In this document: positions 8,223 to 15,438 of the stretch, piece after piece | Layout of the letters: every line of letters starts with the position of its first letter | Numbering within the stretch: the stretch's first letter is position 1 | Source: Hyphomicrobiaceae bacterium | GTDB lineage: Bacteria; Pseudomonadota; Alphaproteobacteria; Rhizobiales; Hyphomicrobiaceae | NCBI GenBank assembly: GCA_025359185.1 | Contig: JANYHF010000064.1 | Location: 23,837-87,836, forward strand | Length of the DNA stretch: 64,000 nucleotides | Direction: 5' to 3' | Program-made: the position numbers and the translations under genes | The notes under the pieces: model-generated | Database searches by the model: none | What the model saw: only the letters and a program-made list of their open reading frames with translations | Told to the model about the DNA's origin: nothing

Positions 8223-8539
8223 GGGTGCCGTCCCCCTCTCCCCGTTTTTCACGGGGAGAGGGTTGGGGTGAGGGGCAGCGGCAGGTTGATCAATGGCAAA
8301 GCGGTCACAACGCAAAAGTTCTTCAATGGGAACGCAGCCGCGACCCAATTCTACGACATTTCGGCAGCATTCGAACTGTTACGCAAAATACTCCTAACGA
8401 TGGCCTCTAACGTAGCACTCTTTTTTCCTATTTCTGCAGATTTTTTCGTCGAAATGACCCAAGGTTTGTTCAGATATATGAACAACTTTGCGCAGAATGT
8501 GATCGATTGCATGTATCCAAAGGACTTGCGAGAGCTTTC
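8223..8539. other. Gene-free stretch between infC and the Fic gene
   Basis: Apart from the CCCTCTCCCC repeat at its left end I see no gene, RNA or clear promoter here. The open frames that cross it lack ribosome sites and family signatures and run antisense into the Fic gene. The part from 8370 to 8530 is visibly more AT-rich than its surroundings. Confidence 0.5.
8231..8276. repeat. CCCTCTCCCC stem-loop repeat, possible infC terminator
   Basis: CCCTCTCCCCG (8234-8244) pairs perfectly with CGGGGAGAGGG (8252-8262) around TTTTTCA. It is followed by TTGGGGTGAGGGGC. This sequence is a familiar intergenic repeat in many proteobacterial genomes. It begins 8 bases after the infC stop, so it probably also ends that transcript. 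Confidence 0.65.
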
Positions 8540-9622
8540 TTACCTCCCCACCAACCCCTCAAACCCCTCCGCCAACCGATACTCCCGTCTCCTCCGCGAC
8601 GCATCCGCCATCTCCAAAAACCCCTCCGCCACCCACCCCCGGCATAACGCCACCACGGTCCGCGGCTTCAGCCCAAGGCACGCCGCGATCTCCACCGACG
8701 TCGCGCTCGCCTTGCCCCGGAACAGCTCCAGCACCCGCCGCTGGCGCGGATCGAGCTGCCTCAGCCGTGCCGCCTGATCCTTCGCGCCGCGCGAACCAGC
8801 CCCGGCGGCCGCAGCCCGCACCTTTGCAAACGCCTCGGCCATGCCGGCGCAGAAATAGCCCACAAACCCAGTGAAGTCGGCCTCGGCGCGGCCTTCGTAG
8901 TCGTTGTGCGAGGGGCCGACGGCGAGCGCGCGGTAGTAGCCGGGCAGGTCCTCGGCGTAGTAGGCGTCGAGCGAATAGAGGCCCTTGAGGCCATAGCTCG
9001 CGCGTTGCAGGATCAGCGTCGCCAGCAGCCGGGCGGTGCGGCCGTTACCGTCATACCACGGATGAATGGTCGCGAGTTGATAGTGGGCGAGCGCGGCGAT
9101 GACTGGCGCAGGTAAGTCTTCGCTGGCGAGCTCAGCGGCGGCCCAGGCGATCAGGTCCCGCATCAGGCCGGGCACATCCGGCGTTTCGGGCGGCAGATAG
9201 ACGATGCGGCCCGAGCCGGTGTCGCGGATGACGTTCTGGCCATCGCGAAAGGGCGTGCCGCGATTGCGGCCATGGAAGGCGAGGCCGTGCAGGCGTTTCA
9301 CGTCAGCGATGCTGATACGGGTCTGGGTATCGGCCTGTATTTCCACCCAAGCGAGCGCGCGAAAATAGTTGCGCACCTCCGCCTCGTCGCGCTCGCGGCC
9401 GGGAAAGCGCGCGCCTTGCAGCACCTCGCGCACCTGCGGCTCGGTCAGGCGGTTGCCTTCGATCATGGTCGAAAAGTGGATGGACGTTACGCGCGCCGTC
9501 TCGCGCAGGCTCTGCAACAGCGCGACATCGATGGGCAGCTCGAGCACCGCCTGGCGGCAGGCCTCGATCTGCATGAGCGCGCGCGTGATGGCGGGCGTGA
9601 TGCGGAAGGCGGGCGTGAACAT
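8540..9622 (-). CDS. Fic-family AMP transferase with N-terminal inhibitory helix and C-terminal HTH
   Basis: A 360-residue Fic protein. The catalytic motif HPWYDGNGRTAR (histidine at residue 187) matches HPFx(D/E)GNGRxxR, so transfer of AMP or a similar nucleotide moiety from a nucleotide substrate is expected. Residues near 50 read FSTMIEGNRL, which fits the inhibitory (S/T)xxxE(G/N) helix of class II Fic enzymes whose glutamate blocks ATP. The last ~60 residues (RQRRVLELFRG ... TSVEIAACLGLKPRTVVALCRGW) form a winged-helix DNA-binding domain. No separate antitoxin gene is adjacent, consistent with built-in inhibition. Start ATG 9622. It stands alone between two repeat-bearing gaps, which suggests an accessory gene. 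Target unknown. Confidence 0.9.
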   Translation of the reverse strand: MFTPAFRITPAITRALMQIEACRQAVLELPIDVALLQSLRETARVTSIHFSTMIEGNRLTEPQVREVLQGARFPGRERDEAEVRNYFRALAWVEIQADTQTRISIADVKRLHGLAFHGRNRGTPFRDGQNVIRDTGSGRIVYLPPETPDVPGLMRDLIAWAAAELASEDLPAPVIAALAHYQLATIHPWYDGNGRTARLLATLILQRASYGLKGLYSLDAYYAEDLPGYYRALAVGPSHNDYEGRAEADFTGFVGYFCAGMAEAFAKVRAAAAGAGSRGAKDQAARLRQLDPRQRRVLELFRGKASATSVEIAACLGLKPRTVVALCRGWVAEGFLEMADASRRRREYRLAEGFEGLVGR

Positions 9623-9735
9623 GGCCCGAGCGTATAGCGCAGGCGGGCGGCGATGTCAGTTATTGTGCTGATAATGTGCTGATAAAAGGGGGATGGAGAA
9701 ACCCAACCCTTCGTCTTCCTCGCGCGAGCGCGCAA

Positions 9736-9873
9736 TTTCCGGCGCCTCGAAGCGTGGGGACCCAGCATGAGACTCGGCCGCAGGCCGCCAAGACCAATCC
9801 CGCCGCACGAAAATGACACGGTGCGCCTTCGGCGCAGTTTCATGCTGGGTCCCCAGGTTGCGATGCGCCGGAA
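9736..9873. repeat. ~138-bp imperfect palindrome, MITE-like element
   Basis: The outer arms TTCCGGCGCCTCGAAGCG and TTGCGATGCGCCGGAA are partly complementary. The inner arms TGGGGACCCAGCATGA (9756-9771) and TCATGCTGGGTCCCCA (9840-9855) are perfectly complementary over 16 bases. The ~68-base centre itself contains short stems (CGGCCGCAGGCCG, GGTGCGCCTTCGGCGCA). No transposase is encoded. Shape and size fit a miniature inverted-repeat element or a large RNA hairpin. Confidence 0.65.
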
Positions 9874-9997
9874 GGGGCGCACTTGCCTGAGGATGACGAA
9901 AGCGCTGGGGGAGGGCGTTTCGGCGGCATCTGCAACTCGTCCCCACTCCCACTATTAACCCTACGCCCCGCCCAAACATGGTTAATCCCCGCCAAAG

Positions 9998-10062
9998 GAG
10001 TGGGAATGACCGGGAACCATACCGGAATGAGCGGGAATGATACCGGAATGACCGCGAATGAT
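9998..10062. repeat. 21-bp tandem repeat
   Basis: ATACCGGAATGAGCGGGAATG (10019-10039) is followed directly by a second copy differing at two positions (10040-10060). A diverged copy precedes them (9998-10018) and a partial one follows. Each unit has two GGGAATGA-like words, so there is also a half-period. It lies about 140 bases before the MotA-like gene. Confidence 0.65.
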
Positions 10063-10202
10063 CGCGCTATGACGCGCGGCGCCCCTTGAGTTACGCATGT
10101 CGCCACCCTGTACATTTCCGTAAAAATGCCGCGATATGCAGGCACGCCATCTGGGGCTGGCGCACCAGATTTGCGCGGGCAGATGTGGAGTGACGGGGAC
10201 CT

Positions 10203-11222
10203 ATGGCCAAGCGAGACGTCGCCAAAAAGAGCAGCGCGACCTATGCCGACACCTTCACCCGGCCGAGCTTTCCGCTCTGGTTCATGCTGCTGTTTTTGGC
10301 CCTGGTCGGCTTCGTTTCGGCGATCCTCTATCAGAACATCCAGACCGCGTTCAACGGCAATCCGTTCTTGAATTCAGTGATCCTGGCGGTGCTGGCGATC
10401 GGCATCATCAACGCCTTCCGGCAGGTGTTGTCTTTGTACCCGGAAATAAGCTGGGTGACGGGGTTGCGTATCGCCGATCCGGGGCTTGCGGTGTCGCGCC
10501 AGCCGACGCTGCTGGCCCCCATGGCCAACATGCTGCGCGACCGGCGGGGCGTGCTGTCTTTGACCCCAACGTCCATGCGTTCGATCATCGACAGCGTCGG
10601 CTCGCGGCTCGACGAACGGCGCGATACGGCGCGATATCTCGTGAATTTGCTGATCTTTCTCGGCCTGCTCGGAACCTTCTTTGGACTGTTGCAAACCCTG
10701 CAATCAGTGGGCAAAACCATCAACGCGCTGGACGTCGGATCGGGCGATGCGGTCAATGTGTTCTCGGAACTGAAGGCCGGTTTGCAGGCGCCGCTGACGG
10801 GCATGGGCACGGCGTTTTCGGCGTCGCTGTTCGGCCTCTCGGGCTCGCTGATCCTCGGGTTTCTGGAGCTGCAAACCTCGCAAGCGCAAAACCGCTTTTA
10901 CAACGAATTTGAGGAGTGGCTGTCGGGTGTGACCGAGCTGACGCCGGCCGGCATGGAGGCGCAAACGCCGCTGATGCAAACGGCGCTGGTGGACATCCGT
11001 CGCTCGATCGGCGCGCTCGATCAGCGGATGGCGGCGGCGCCGCAGGGGCCGGGCCAGACCGAGGCCGTACGCGAGCTCGCCGATGGCATCGAGAAGCTGG
11101 TGAAGCAGATGCGGGCCGAGCAAACGGTGGTGCGGCAATGGGTCGATGAGCAGTCCAACCAGCAGCACGAACTGATGACGGTGCTGCGCGAATTGTCGGC
11201 CCGTCTCGGCGCAAGGAACTGA
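10203..11222 (+). CDS. MotA/TolQ/ExbB-like proton-channel family membrane protein
   Basis: A 339-residue protein with four hydrophobic segments: about residues 22-43 (FPLWFMLLFLALVGFVSAIL), 58-75, 145-165 (LVNLLIFLGLLGTFFGLLQTL) and 205-225 (GMGTAFSASLFGLSGSLILG). The last two, with LGTFFGL and GMGTAFSASLFGL, are the hallmark of the MotA/TolQ/ExbB fold. The next gene, 5 bases downstream, is an OmpA/MotB-like partner, so the pair should form an ion-driven stator-like complex across the inner membrane. There are no flagellar, tol or exb genes nearby, so the driven machine is unknown. ATG 10203 is preceded by TGGAGTGACGGGGACC. Confidence 0.8.
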   Translation: MAKRDVAKKSSATYADTFTRPSFPLWFMLLFLALVGFVSAILYQNIQTAFNGNPFLNSVILAVLAIGIINAFRQVLSLYPEISWVTGLRIADPGLAVSRQPTLLAPMANMLRDRRGVLSLTPTSMRSIIDSVGSRLDERRDTARYLVNLLIFLGLLGTFFGLLQTLQSVGKTINALDVGSGDAVNVFSELKAGLQAPLTGMGTAFSASLFGLSGSLILGFLELQTSQAQNRFYNEFEEWLSGVTELTPAGMEAQTPLMQTALVDIRRSIGALDQRMAAAPQGPGQTEAVRELADGIEKLVKQMRAEQTVVRQWVDEQSNQQHELMTVLRELSARLGARN

Positions 11223-11227
11223 CAGCG

Positions 11228-12256
11228 ATGGCTTACGCACGCGGCCGCCGGGGCAGCCAGGCTGACAATTTCTGGCCCGGCTATGTCGATGTTCTGTCGA
11301 CGTTGCTTTTGACCACCATCTTCCTGATGTCGCTGTTCATGGTCGCCCAGTTCATGGTCGGCCAGGAGGCGTCGGGCAAGAACAATGCCTTGAAGAAACT
11401 CACCCGCCAGTTGTCCGAGCTGACCGATCTGCTGGCCCTGGAAAAGACCACAAAGAAGTCGATGGAGGATGAGCTTTCCGGCCTGCAAGCCTCGCTCTCT
11501 GCGGCCAAGGGCGAGAGCAAAAAACTGCAAGGATTGATCGATCTCGACGTGGGCAAGATCAGCGCCGCCGAGGGCAAAGCCACGGCGCTGCAAGGCGATG
11601 TCGATAAGCAAACATCGCTGTCCGCCGAGGCGCAGGCCAAGGTCGATCTGCTCAATCAGCAGGTGCTGGCGATGCGCCGCCAGCTGGCCGCGCTGGAGGC
11701 GGCGGTGGGCGCGTCCGAGACCAAGGACAAGGAGAGCCAGGCCAAGATCGCTGATCTCGGCTCCAAGCTCAACGTGGCGCTGGCCAAGAAGGTGCAGGAG
11801 CTATCGCAATACCGCTCCGAGTTCTTCGGGCGGCTGAACACATTGCTGGCGGGCCGCAAGGACATTCAGGTCGTCGGCGACCGCTTCGTGTTCCAGGCCG
11901 AGGTGCTGTTCCCGTCTGGCTCAGATGCGATGAACCCGGAAGGTCTGACAGCGCTCGATCCGCTGGCAACGGCGCTGGTTGAGCTGGAAGGGCAGATCCC
12001 GAAGGAGATCAGCTGGGTGCTGAGGGTCGACGGCCATACCGACGTTCGCCCGATCCGAAGCACCAATTTCCGCTCGAACTGGGAGCTGTCCAGCGCCCGC
12101 GCCATCGCCGTGGTCAAATACCTGATATCGCGCGGCGTCCCCTCCAACCGCCTCGCCGCCGCCGGCTTTGCCGAATTCCAGCCCATCGACGATGCGGTCA
12201 GCGAAGAGGCCTACGCCAAGAACCGTCGCATCGAGCTCAAGCTCACGGAGCGTTAG
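11228..12256 (+). CDS. MotB/OmpA-like peptidoglycan-binding protein with coiled coil
   Basis: A 342-residue protein. One membrane segment near residues 15-40 (PGYVDVLSTLLLTTIFLMSLFMVAQF) carries the aspartate typical of MotB/ExbD-type helices. Residues ~50-195 are a long coiled coil rich in Lys/Glu/Ala. The C-terminal ~140 residues are an OmpA domain with VDGHTDVRPI and NWELSSARAIAVVKYL, which binds peptidoglycan. The architecture equals that of a stator B-subunit anchored to the cell wall, but the coiled coil is far longer than in MotB. It lies 5 bases after its MotA-like partner and is surely co-transcribed. It ends at TAG 12256, 12 bases from the end of the convergent small secreted-protein gene. 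Confidence 0.85.
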   Translation: MAYARGRRGSQADNFWPGYVDVLSTLLLTTIFLMSLFMVAQFMVGQEASGKNNALKKLTRQLSELTDLLALEKTTKKSMEDELSGLQASLSAAKGESKKLQGLIDLDVGKISAAEGKATALQGDVDKQTSLSAEAQAKVDLLNQQVLAMRRQLAALEAAVGASETKDKESQAKIADLGSKLNVALAKKVQELSQYRSEFFGRLNTLLAGRKDIQVVGDRFVFQAEVLFPSGSDAMNPEGLTALDPLATALVELEGQIPKEISWVLRVDGHTDVRPIRSTNFRSNWELSSARAIAVVKYLISRGVPSNRLAAAGFAEFQPIDDAVSEEAYAKNRRIELKLTER

Positions 12257-12268
12257 GCAGACCTCGCA

Positions 12269-12541
12269 CTACTTCGCGCAGGCCTTCGTGGTCGAGTGGC
12301 ACTGCACATACACCAGTGCATCGGTGTTGCAGACCGTCTTGATCGCCGCGACGGGTTTGGCCTGCTCTTTGTCCATGGCCTGATGGGTCGCCTTTTCAGA
12401 CATGAACGTGGCGATGGCCTGAGTAACGCCGATACCCCAGCCGCCGAAGCGGCCGCAAGTGCCGGCCTCAGCGCCACTGATGCTGACGCCCAGCGCTGCC
12501 GCGACGATCAAAGCCGATACGATTCTGGCTGACATACTCAT
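12269..12541 (-). CDS. Small secreted protein, unknown family
   Basis: 90 residues from ATG 12541, chosen because GAGGAG lies 7 bases upstream. The first ~25 residues are a signal peptide (SARIVSALIVAAALGVSISGAEA). The mature part has four cysteines (TCGRFG, KTVCNTDALVYVQCHSTTKACAK), which suggests disulfides in the periplasm or outside the cell. It reads divergently from the first curlin gene across a 242-base gap, so it may share regulation with the curli locus, but nothing in its sequence resembles a known Csg protein. Function unknown. Confidence 0.75.
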   Translation of the reverse strand: MSMSARIVSALIVAAALGVSISGAEAGTCGRFGGWGIGVTQAIATFMSEKATHQAMDKEQAKPVAAIKTVCNTDALVYVQCHSTTKACAK

Positions 12542-12783
12542 GCGACTTCTCCTCATGCATTTTTCTTGCTGAACCCCTGACCTTAGACCGCACGGCCAGC
12601 GATGGCTGCAGCCCAGTTGCCACACCACATTCATTTGGTTTCTGGCACGCTTGTCTCAGGTTTCCGAATTTTTTCGATCCCGCTTCTGAACCTTTTCGGC
12701 GCTGCGCGAGACTTACTAGCGTGACCTACTGAACGGCCTGCAAAACGGCCACCCAAGCAAACCAGCAAACAGGAAACCTCGTC

Positions 12784-13218
12784 ATGATTAAGTTCGCAAC
12801 TCTCGCATCGGTTCTCGTCATTTCACTCGGCCTTGGTGTTTCGTCCGCTGAAGCGGGCAACAAGTTCAAGCTCGACCAGTTCGGCTTGGGCAACTCATTC
12901 GGCGCCTCGCAGTTTGGCAATGGCAACAAGGCCCGTGGCATCCAGGACGGCTTCTTCAATCAGGGCAAAATCAAGCAGAACGGCTTCGGCAACGCCGCTG
13001 GCCTTGGCCAGTCGGGCGCTTTCCACCAGGGCAGCATCAACCAGAACGGCATCGGCAATGTCGGCGGCATCGGCCAGTCCGGCATCGGCCACAGCGCCAA
13101 GCTGAATCAGAACGGCGCGTTTAACGGCGGCCTGATCCTGCAGGACGGCGTCGGCCAATCGGCGGACGTGAACCAAAACGGCATCGGTAACTCGGCCATC
13201 GTCGAACAGGGCAACTAA
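12784..13218 (+). CDS. Curlin-repeat amyloid subunit (CsgA/CsgB-like), first copy
   Basis: A 144-residue secreted protein. The signal peptide ends at about SSAEA. The rest is built from ~11-residue half-repeats with the curlin signature QxGxxN. I count ten Q-x-G words, alternating between QFG/QSG and QNG types, and the protein ends in VEQGN. In curli such repeats stack as a beta-solenoid that polymerises into extracellular amyloid fibres. It is followed by a CsgH-like gene and two more curlin genes on the same strand. AGGAAACCTC precedes ATG 12784. Major subunit and nucleator cannot be told apart by sequence; this copy has the most repeats, so it is my candidate for the main subunit. Confidence 0.88.
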   Translation: MIKFATLASVLVISLGLGVSSAEAGNKFKLDQFGLGNSFGASQFGNGNKARGIQDGFFNQGKIKQNGFGNAAGLGQSGAFHQGSINQNGIGNVGGIGQSGIGHSAKLNQNGAFNGGLILQDGVGQSADVNQNGIGNSAIVEQGN

Positions 13219-13229
13219 GCCCGGCCAAA

Positions 13230-13254
13230 GGGGTGCGCAATCGATGCGCACCCC
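13230..13254 (+). terminator. Hairpin between the first curlin gene and csgH
   Basis: GGGGTGCGCA (13230-13239) pairs perfectly with TGCGCACCCC (13245-13254) around ATCGA. There is no T-run after it, so it more likely stabilises the curlin mRNA or gives partial termination, which would make the curlin subunit more abundant than the genes downstream. Confidence 0.55.
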
Positions 13255-13284
13255 GCCATCCCCCACCCATTTAGGAGCATGCAC

Positions 13285-13650
13285 ATGTTGAAATCCCCCG
13301 CCTATCTTGTTCTTCCGCTGGCTCTGGCCGCCGCTGGCCTCGGCGCTGGCAGCAGCCCCGCCGCCGCCAAGGCTCCCGTCGCTTGCGATATCCGCGTCAC
13401 CGAAACGGGTGGCACCCGCGAACTTTCGGCGGTTGTAATGGCCGCGTCGGCCATTACCGGCACCTACCAGTTCGATCTGAGTTCGGTCAGCTCGGCTGGC
13501 AATGCCGAAACCAGCCAAGGCGACGAAATGACCGCTGCGGCCGGTGAGACGGTCCTCAGCACCACCAGCGTCAGCCCCGGCGGCAAATTCAATGCCAAAC
13601 TTACCGTCACCTGGGCCGGCGGTTCGGCCAGCTGCGCCAAGAACGGCTAA
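13285..13650 (+). CDS. csgH: CsgH-like curli assembly/amyloid inhibitor protein
   Basis: A 121-residue protein with a signal peptide (LVLPLALAAAGLGAG ... AAA). The mature ~90 residues fit the CsgH pattern: ACDIRVTETGG, TGTYQFDLSSVSSAGNAETSQGDEM, AAGETVLSTTSVSPGG and LTVTWAGGSASC, with one cysteine near each end that could pair. CsgH in alphaproteobacteria is the counterpart of CsgC, a periplasmic immunoglobulin-like protein that keeps curlins from polymerising before export. Its position between curlin genes supports this. ATG 13285 is chosen over 13279 because AGGAG at 13273-13277 is correctly spaced from it. Identity is by pattern, not search. Confidence 0.75.
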   Translation: MLKSPAYLVLPLALAAAGLGAGSSPAAAKAPVACDIRVTETGGTRELSAVVMAASAITGTYQFDLSSVSSAGNAETSQGDEMTAAAGETVLSTTSVSPGGKFNAKLTVTWAGGSASCAKNG

Positions 13651-13740
13651 GCAGAAAACTGCACCCCGCTTTGAACCCTCTCAACACCTCAGACGACTAC
13701 CAGTCACAGCAACCAAACACCCCCAAACAGGAGACTTCAA

Positions 13741-14121
13741 ATGACCACGCGCGCTTTCTCGGCCCTCGCTCTCGCAACCGTTCTAGCTCTTGGCTTTGGT
13801 GCCACCGGCGCTGAAGCTGCCGGTAACAAACTGAAGCTGCACCAATTCGGTTTCGCTAACAGCTACGGCGGCAGCCAGTTCGGCAACGGCAACAGCTCCA
13901 ACACCTCGCAGAACGGCAATTTCAACGACACCCAGACATCGCAGAATGGCAATGGCAACCACACCGCCGTCGGCGTATTCGGCAGCAACAACAAGCTGAA
14001 GACCGCGCAGAACGGCAACAACAACAACCTGGGCGTGTTGCAGCTTGGAAACGGCTCGAACACCTCGGTTTCGCAGAACGGCAACAACGGCAACACCATC
14101 GTGCTCGATATGGGGATGTAA
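13741..14121 (+). CDS. Curlin-repeat amyloid subunit, second copy
   Basis: A 126-residue secreted protein with the signal peptide ending at GAEA. The mature N-terminus (NKLKLHQFGFANSYGGSQFGNGN) closely parallels that of the first curlin (NKFKLDQFGLGNSFGASQFGNGN), so the two are paralogues. It has seven Q-x-G words and a very Asn-rich tail of repeats (SQNGNFN, AQNGNNNN, SQNGNNGN). One repeat has VFG in place of QxG. The end, TIVLDMGM, lacks the terminal glutamine ladder of the first copy. CAGGAGACTTCAA precedes ATG 13741. Confidence 0.88.
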   Translation: MTTRAFSALALATVLALGFGATGAEAAGNKLKLHQFGFANSYGGSQFGNGNSSNTSQNGNFNDTQTSQNGNGNHTAVGVFGSNNKLKTAQNGNNNNLGVLQLGNGSNTSVSQNGNNGNTIVLDMGM

Positions 14122-14225
14122 CCCTGATCAGCGCGCCGTGCCTCCCAAGCGCTGGTCAGCTGCCAAAAGCAGCGGCCAGCGTCCTCCATAAGTTCAGCCG
14201 CCCGGCCACCCAAAGGATACCCATC

Positions 14226-14678
14226 ATGACCAGACATTTTGCCATCGCCTCAGCCGTGCTTCTATCGCTCACTCTTGGCGCGACGTTAGCCCATGCGGGC
14301 CAGTCCAAATCCAGAACCATGCTCCTGCCTGGTAATGGCGCTGTCGAACAGCGGCTGAACAACCTGTGGGCGACCATGCACCAGGACGAGCAGGCCGCAC
14401 CGGAAGCCACACATGCTGGCTCGATGTCGATGCTGAACTGGCTGTTCCGCGACATGAACAGCGACCCTGCTGATCTTGCGCCCATCCCCACGGTGATCGT
14501 GCCGGATACCTCCACCTCGATGATCCCGCCCGTCGTCACCGAAGTTCCAGCGCCCACCCTTCCCCCTGCGGCCCTGGCCCCGAACCGCATTTTTAAACTG
14601 CAGATCGGCAAAGGCCACAAACTCGACATCCAGCAGCATGGCGCAGGCAACTCCGCCTCGATCGTGCAGAGCAAGTAG
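14226..14678 (+). CDS. Secreted protein with a Pro-rich linker and a single C-terminal curlin repeat
   Basis: 150 residues: a signal peptide (ASAVLLSLTLGATLAHA), a ~60-residue charged region (VEQRLNNLWATMHQDEQ ... MLNWLFRDMNSD), a Pro/Thr/Val-rich linker (residues ~82-115) and a last stretch, GHKLDIQQHGAGNSASIVQSK, that is one curlin unit. I do not recognise the N-terminal part. The layout suggests a minor component that joins a curlin fibre through its tail, for example a nucleator or a surface anchor. It lies between the second and third curlin genes on the same strand. Confidence 0.75.
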   Translation: MTRHFAIASAVLLSLTLGATLAHAGQSKSRTMLLPGNGAVEQRLNNLWATMHQDEQAAPEATHAGSMSMLNWLFRDMNSDPADLAPIPTVIVPDTSTSMIPPVVTEVPAPTLPPAALAPNRIFKLQIGKGHKLDIQQHGAGNSASIVQSK

Positions 14679-14843
14679 GAGACCACGTCCATGCAAACCC
14701 CAGGGGAGTCCTAGCGGCTCCCCTATTTGATTCCGGCCCTTTGATCATTCTTGGAATTTCTTTGGCGAGGTTTGAACCTGTTCCGGGGTGACCGGCGACT
14801 ACCAAGCATCAAGAATTCAAAACACCCCAACCGGAGACGCACC

Positions 14844-15272
14844 ATGAAGACCTCGATGCTCAGAACCGCCCTCGTCGCCCTCAGCCTCAGCCTCGTAGCC
14901 ACCACCGGCCTCACCAGCGCCGCACAGGCCCAGGGTCAATTGAGCTTCGATATTCAGGCCTCCAAGAATACCAAGGAAGGCAAAGTCCTCGACATTTTTA
15001 ATCAGGTCGCAGCCAGTGGCGCCCTCAACGGCGGCAAGGGCAACCGCACCAAGGTCAGCCAGCACGGCAACAAGAACTGTGCGGGCGTCAAGCAGCACGG
15101 CAAGAGCAACACGGCCGCAGTCGGCCAGTTCGGCAACCAAAACTGCACGAACGTCGCCCAGAACGGCAACAACAACTCCCAGAGCGTGTTCCAGTTCGGC
15201 AACGGCACGTCGTCGAACGTCACCCAGAACGGCGACAACCAAGCCGGTCTGCATATCGACGCCGGGCTGTAA
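14844..15272 (+). CDS. Curlin-repeat amyloid subunit, third copy
   Basis: 142 residues from ATG 14844. The signal peptide ends at AAQAQ. About 45 residues without repeats follow (LSFDIQASKNTKEGKVLDIFNQVAASGALNG), then six Q-x-G units alternating HG, FG and NG types (SQHGNKN, KQHGKSN, GQFGNQN, AQNGNNN, FQFGNGT, TQNGDNQ). The sequence ends in HIDAGL. Two cysteines (NKNCAG, NQNCTN) sit at matching places in repeats 1 and 3 and could cross-link. The long non-repeat lead sets it apart from the other two and resembles a CsgB-type or specialised subunit. CCGGAGACGCACC is the ribosome site. Confidence 0.85.
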   Translation: MKTSMLRTALVALSLSLVATTGLTSAAQAQGQLSFDIQASKNTKEGKVLDIFNQVAASGALNGGKGNRTKVSQHGNKNCAGVKQHGKSNTAAVGQFGNQNCTNVAQNGNNNSQSVFQFGNGTSSNVTQNGDNQAGLHIDAGL

Positions 15273-15296
15273 TCGCTCCAGCGCCCAGTCCCCAGC

Positions 15297-15332
15297 CATC
15301 GGCCGCCACCTTGAACCAGGTGGCGGCCGATG
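15297..15332 (+). terminator. Strong stem-loop terminator after the curli locus
   Basis: CATCGGCCGCCACCT (15297-15311) pairs perfectly with AGGTGGCGGCCGATG (15318-15332) around TGAACC, followed by TCGTTTTC. It lies 25 bases after the third curlin gene and marks the end of the locus. Confidence 0.8.
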
Positions 15333-15438
15333 TCGTTTTCCGGCCCCCTGTTGCCGCCTGAGGACGCTTTCGCGCTTGCCACCTGCCCTAGACCGGAGCC
15401 AGATCGAACTGGCCGATGTCAAACAATGGAGAGCCCTA

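Larger units (their letters stand above)
9623..10202. other. 580-base gene-free stretch with two repeat structures
   Basis: No convincing gene lies here. It contains the 138-base palindrome at 9736-9873 and the 21-base tandem repeat near 9998-10062, each listed separately. The last 130 bases lead to the ATG at 10203 and would hold the promoter of the MotA/OmpA-like pair, though I see no strong -35/-10 pair. Confidence 0.5.

Noticed and set aside
8268..8777. 169-codon frame between infC and the Fic gene
   Set aside because: Ser/Arg/Pro-rich, antisense to the end of the Fic gene, no ribosome site, no recognisable domain.
10203..12256. Zorya anti-phage system
   Set aside because: The MotA/OmpA-like pair resembles ZorA/ZorB in outline, but the effector genes (ZorC, D or E) are missing on both sides and a curli locus follows directly.
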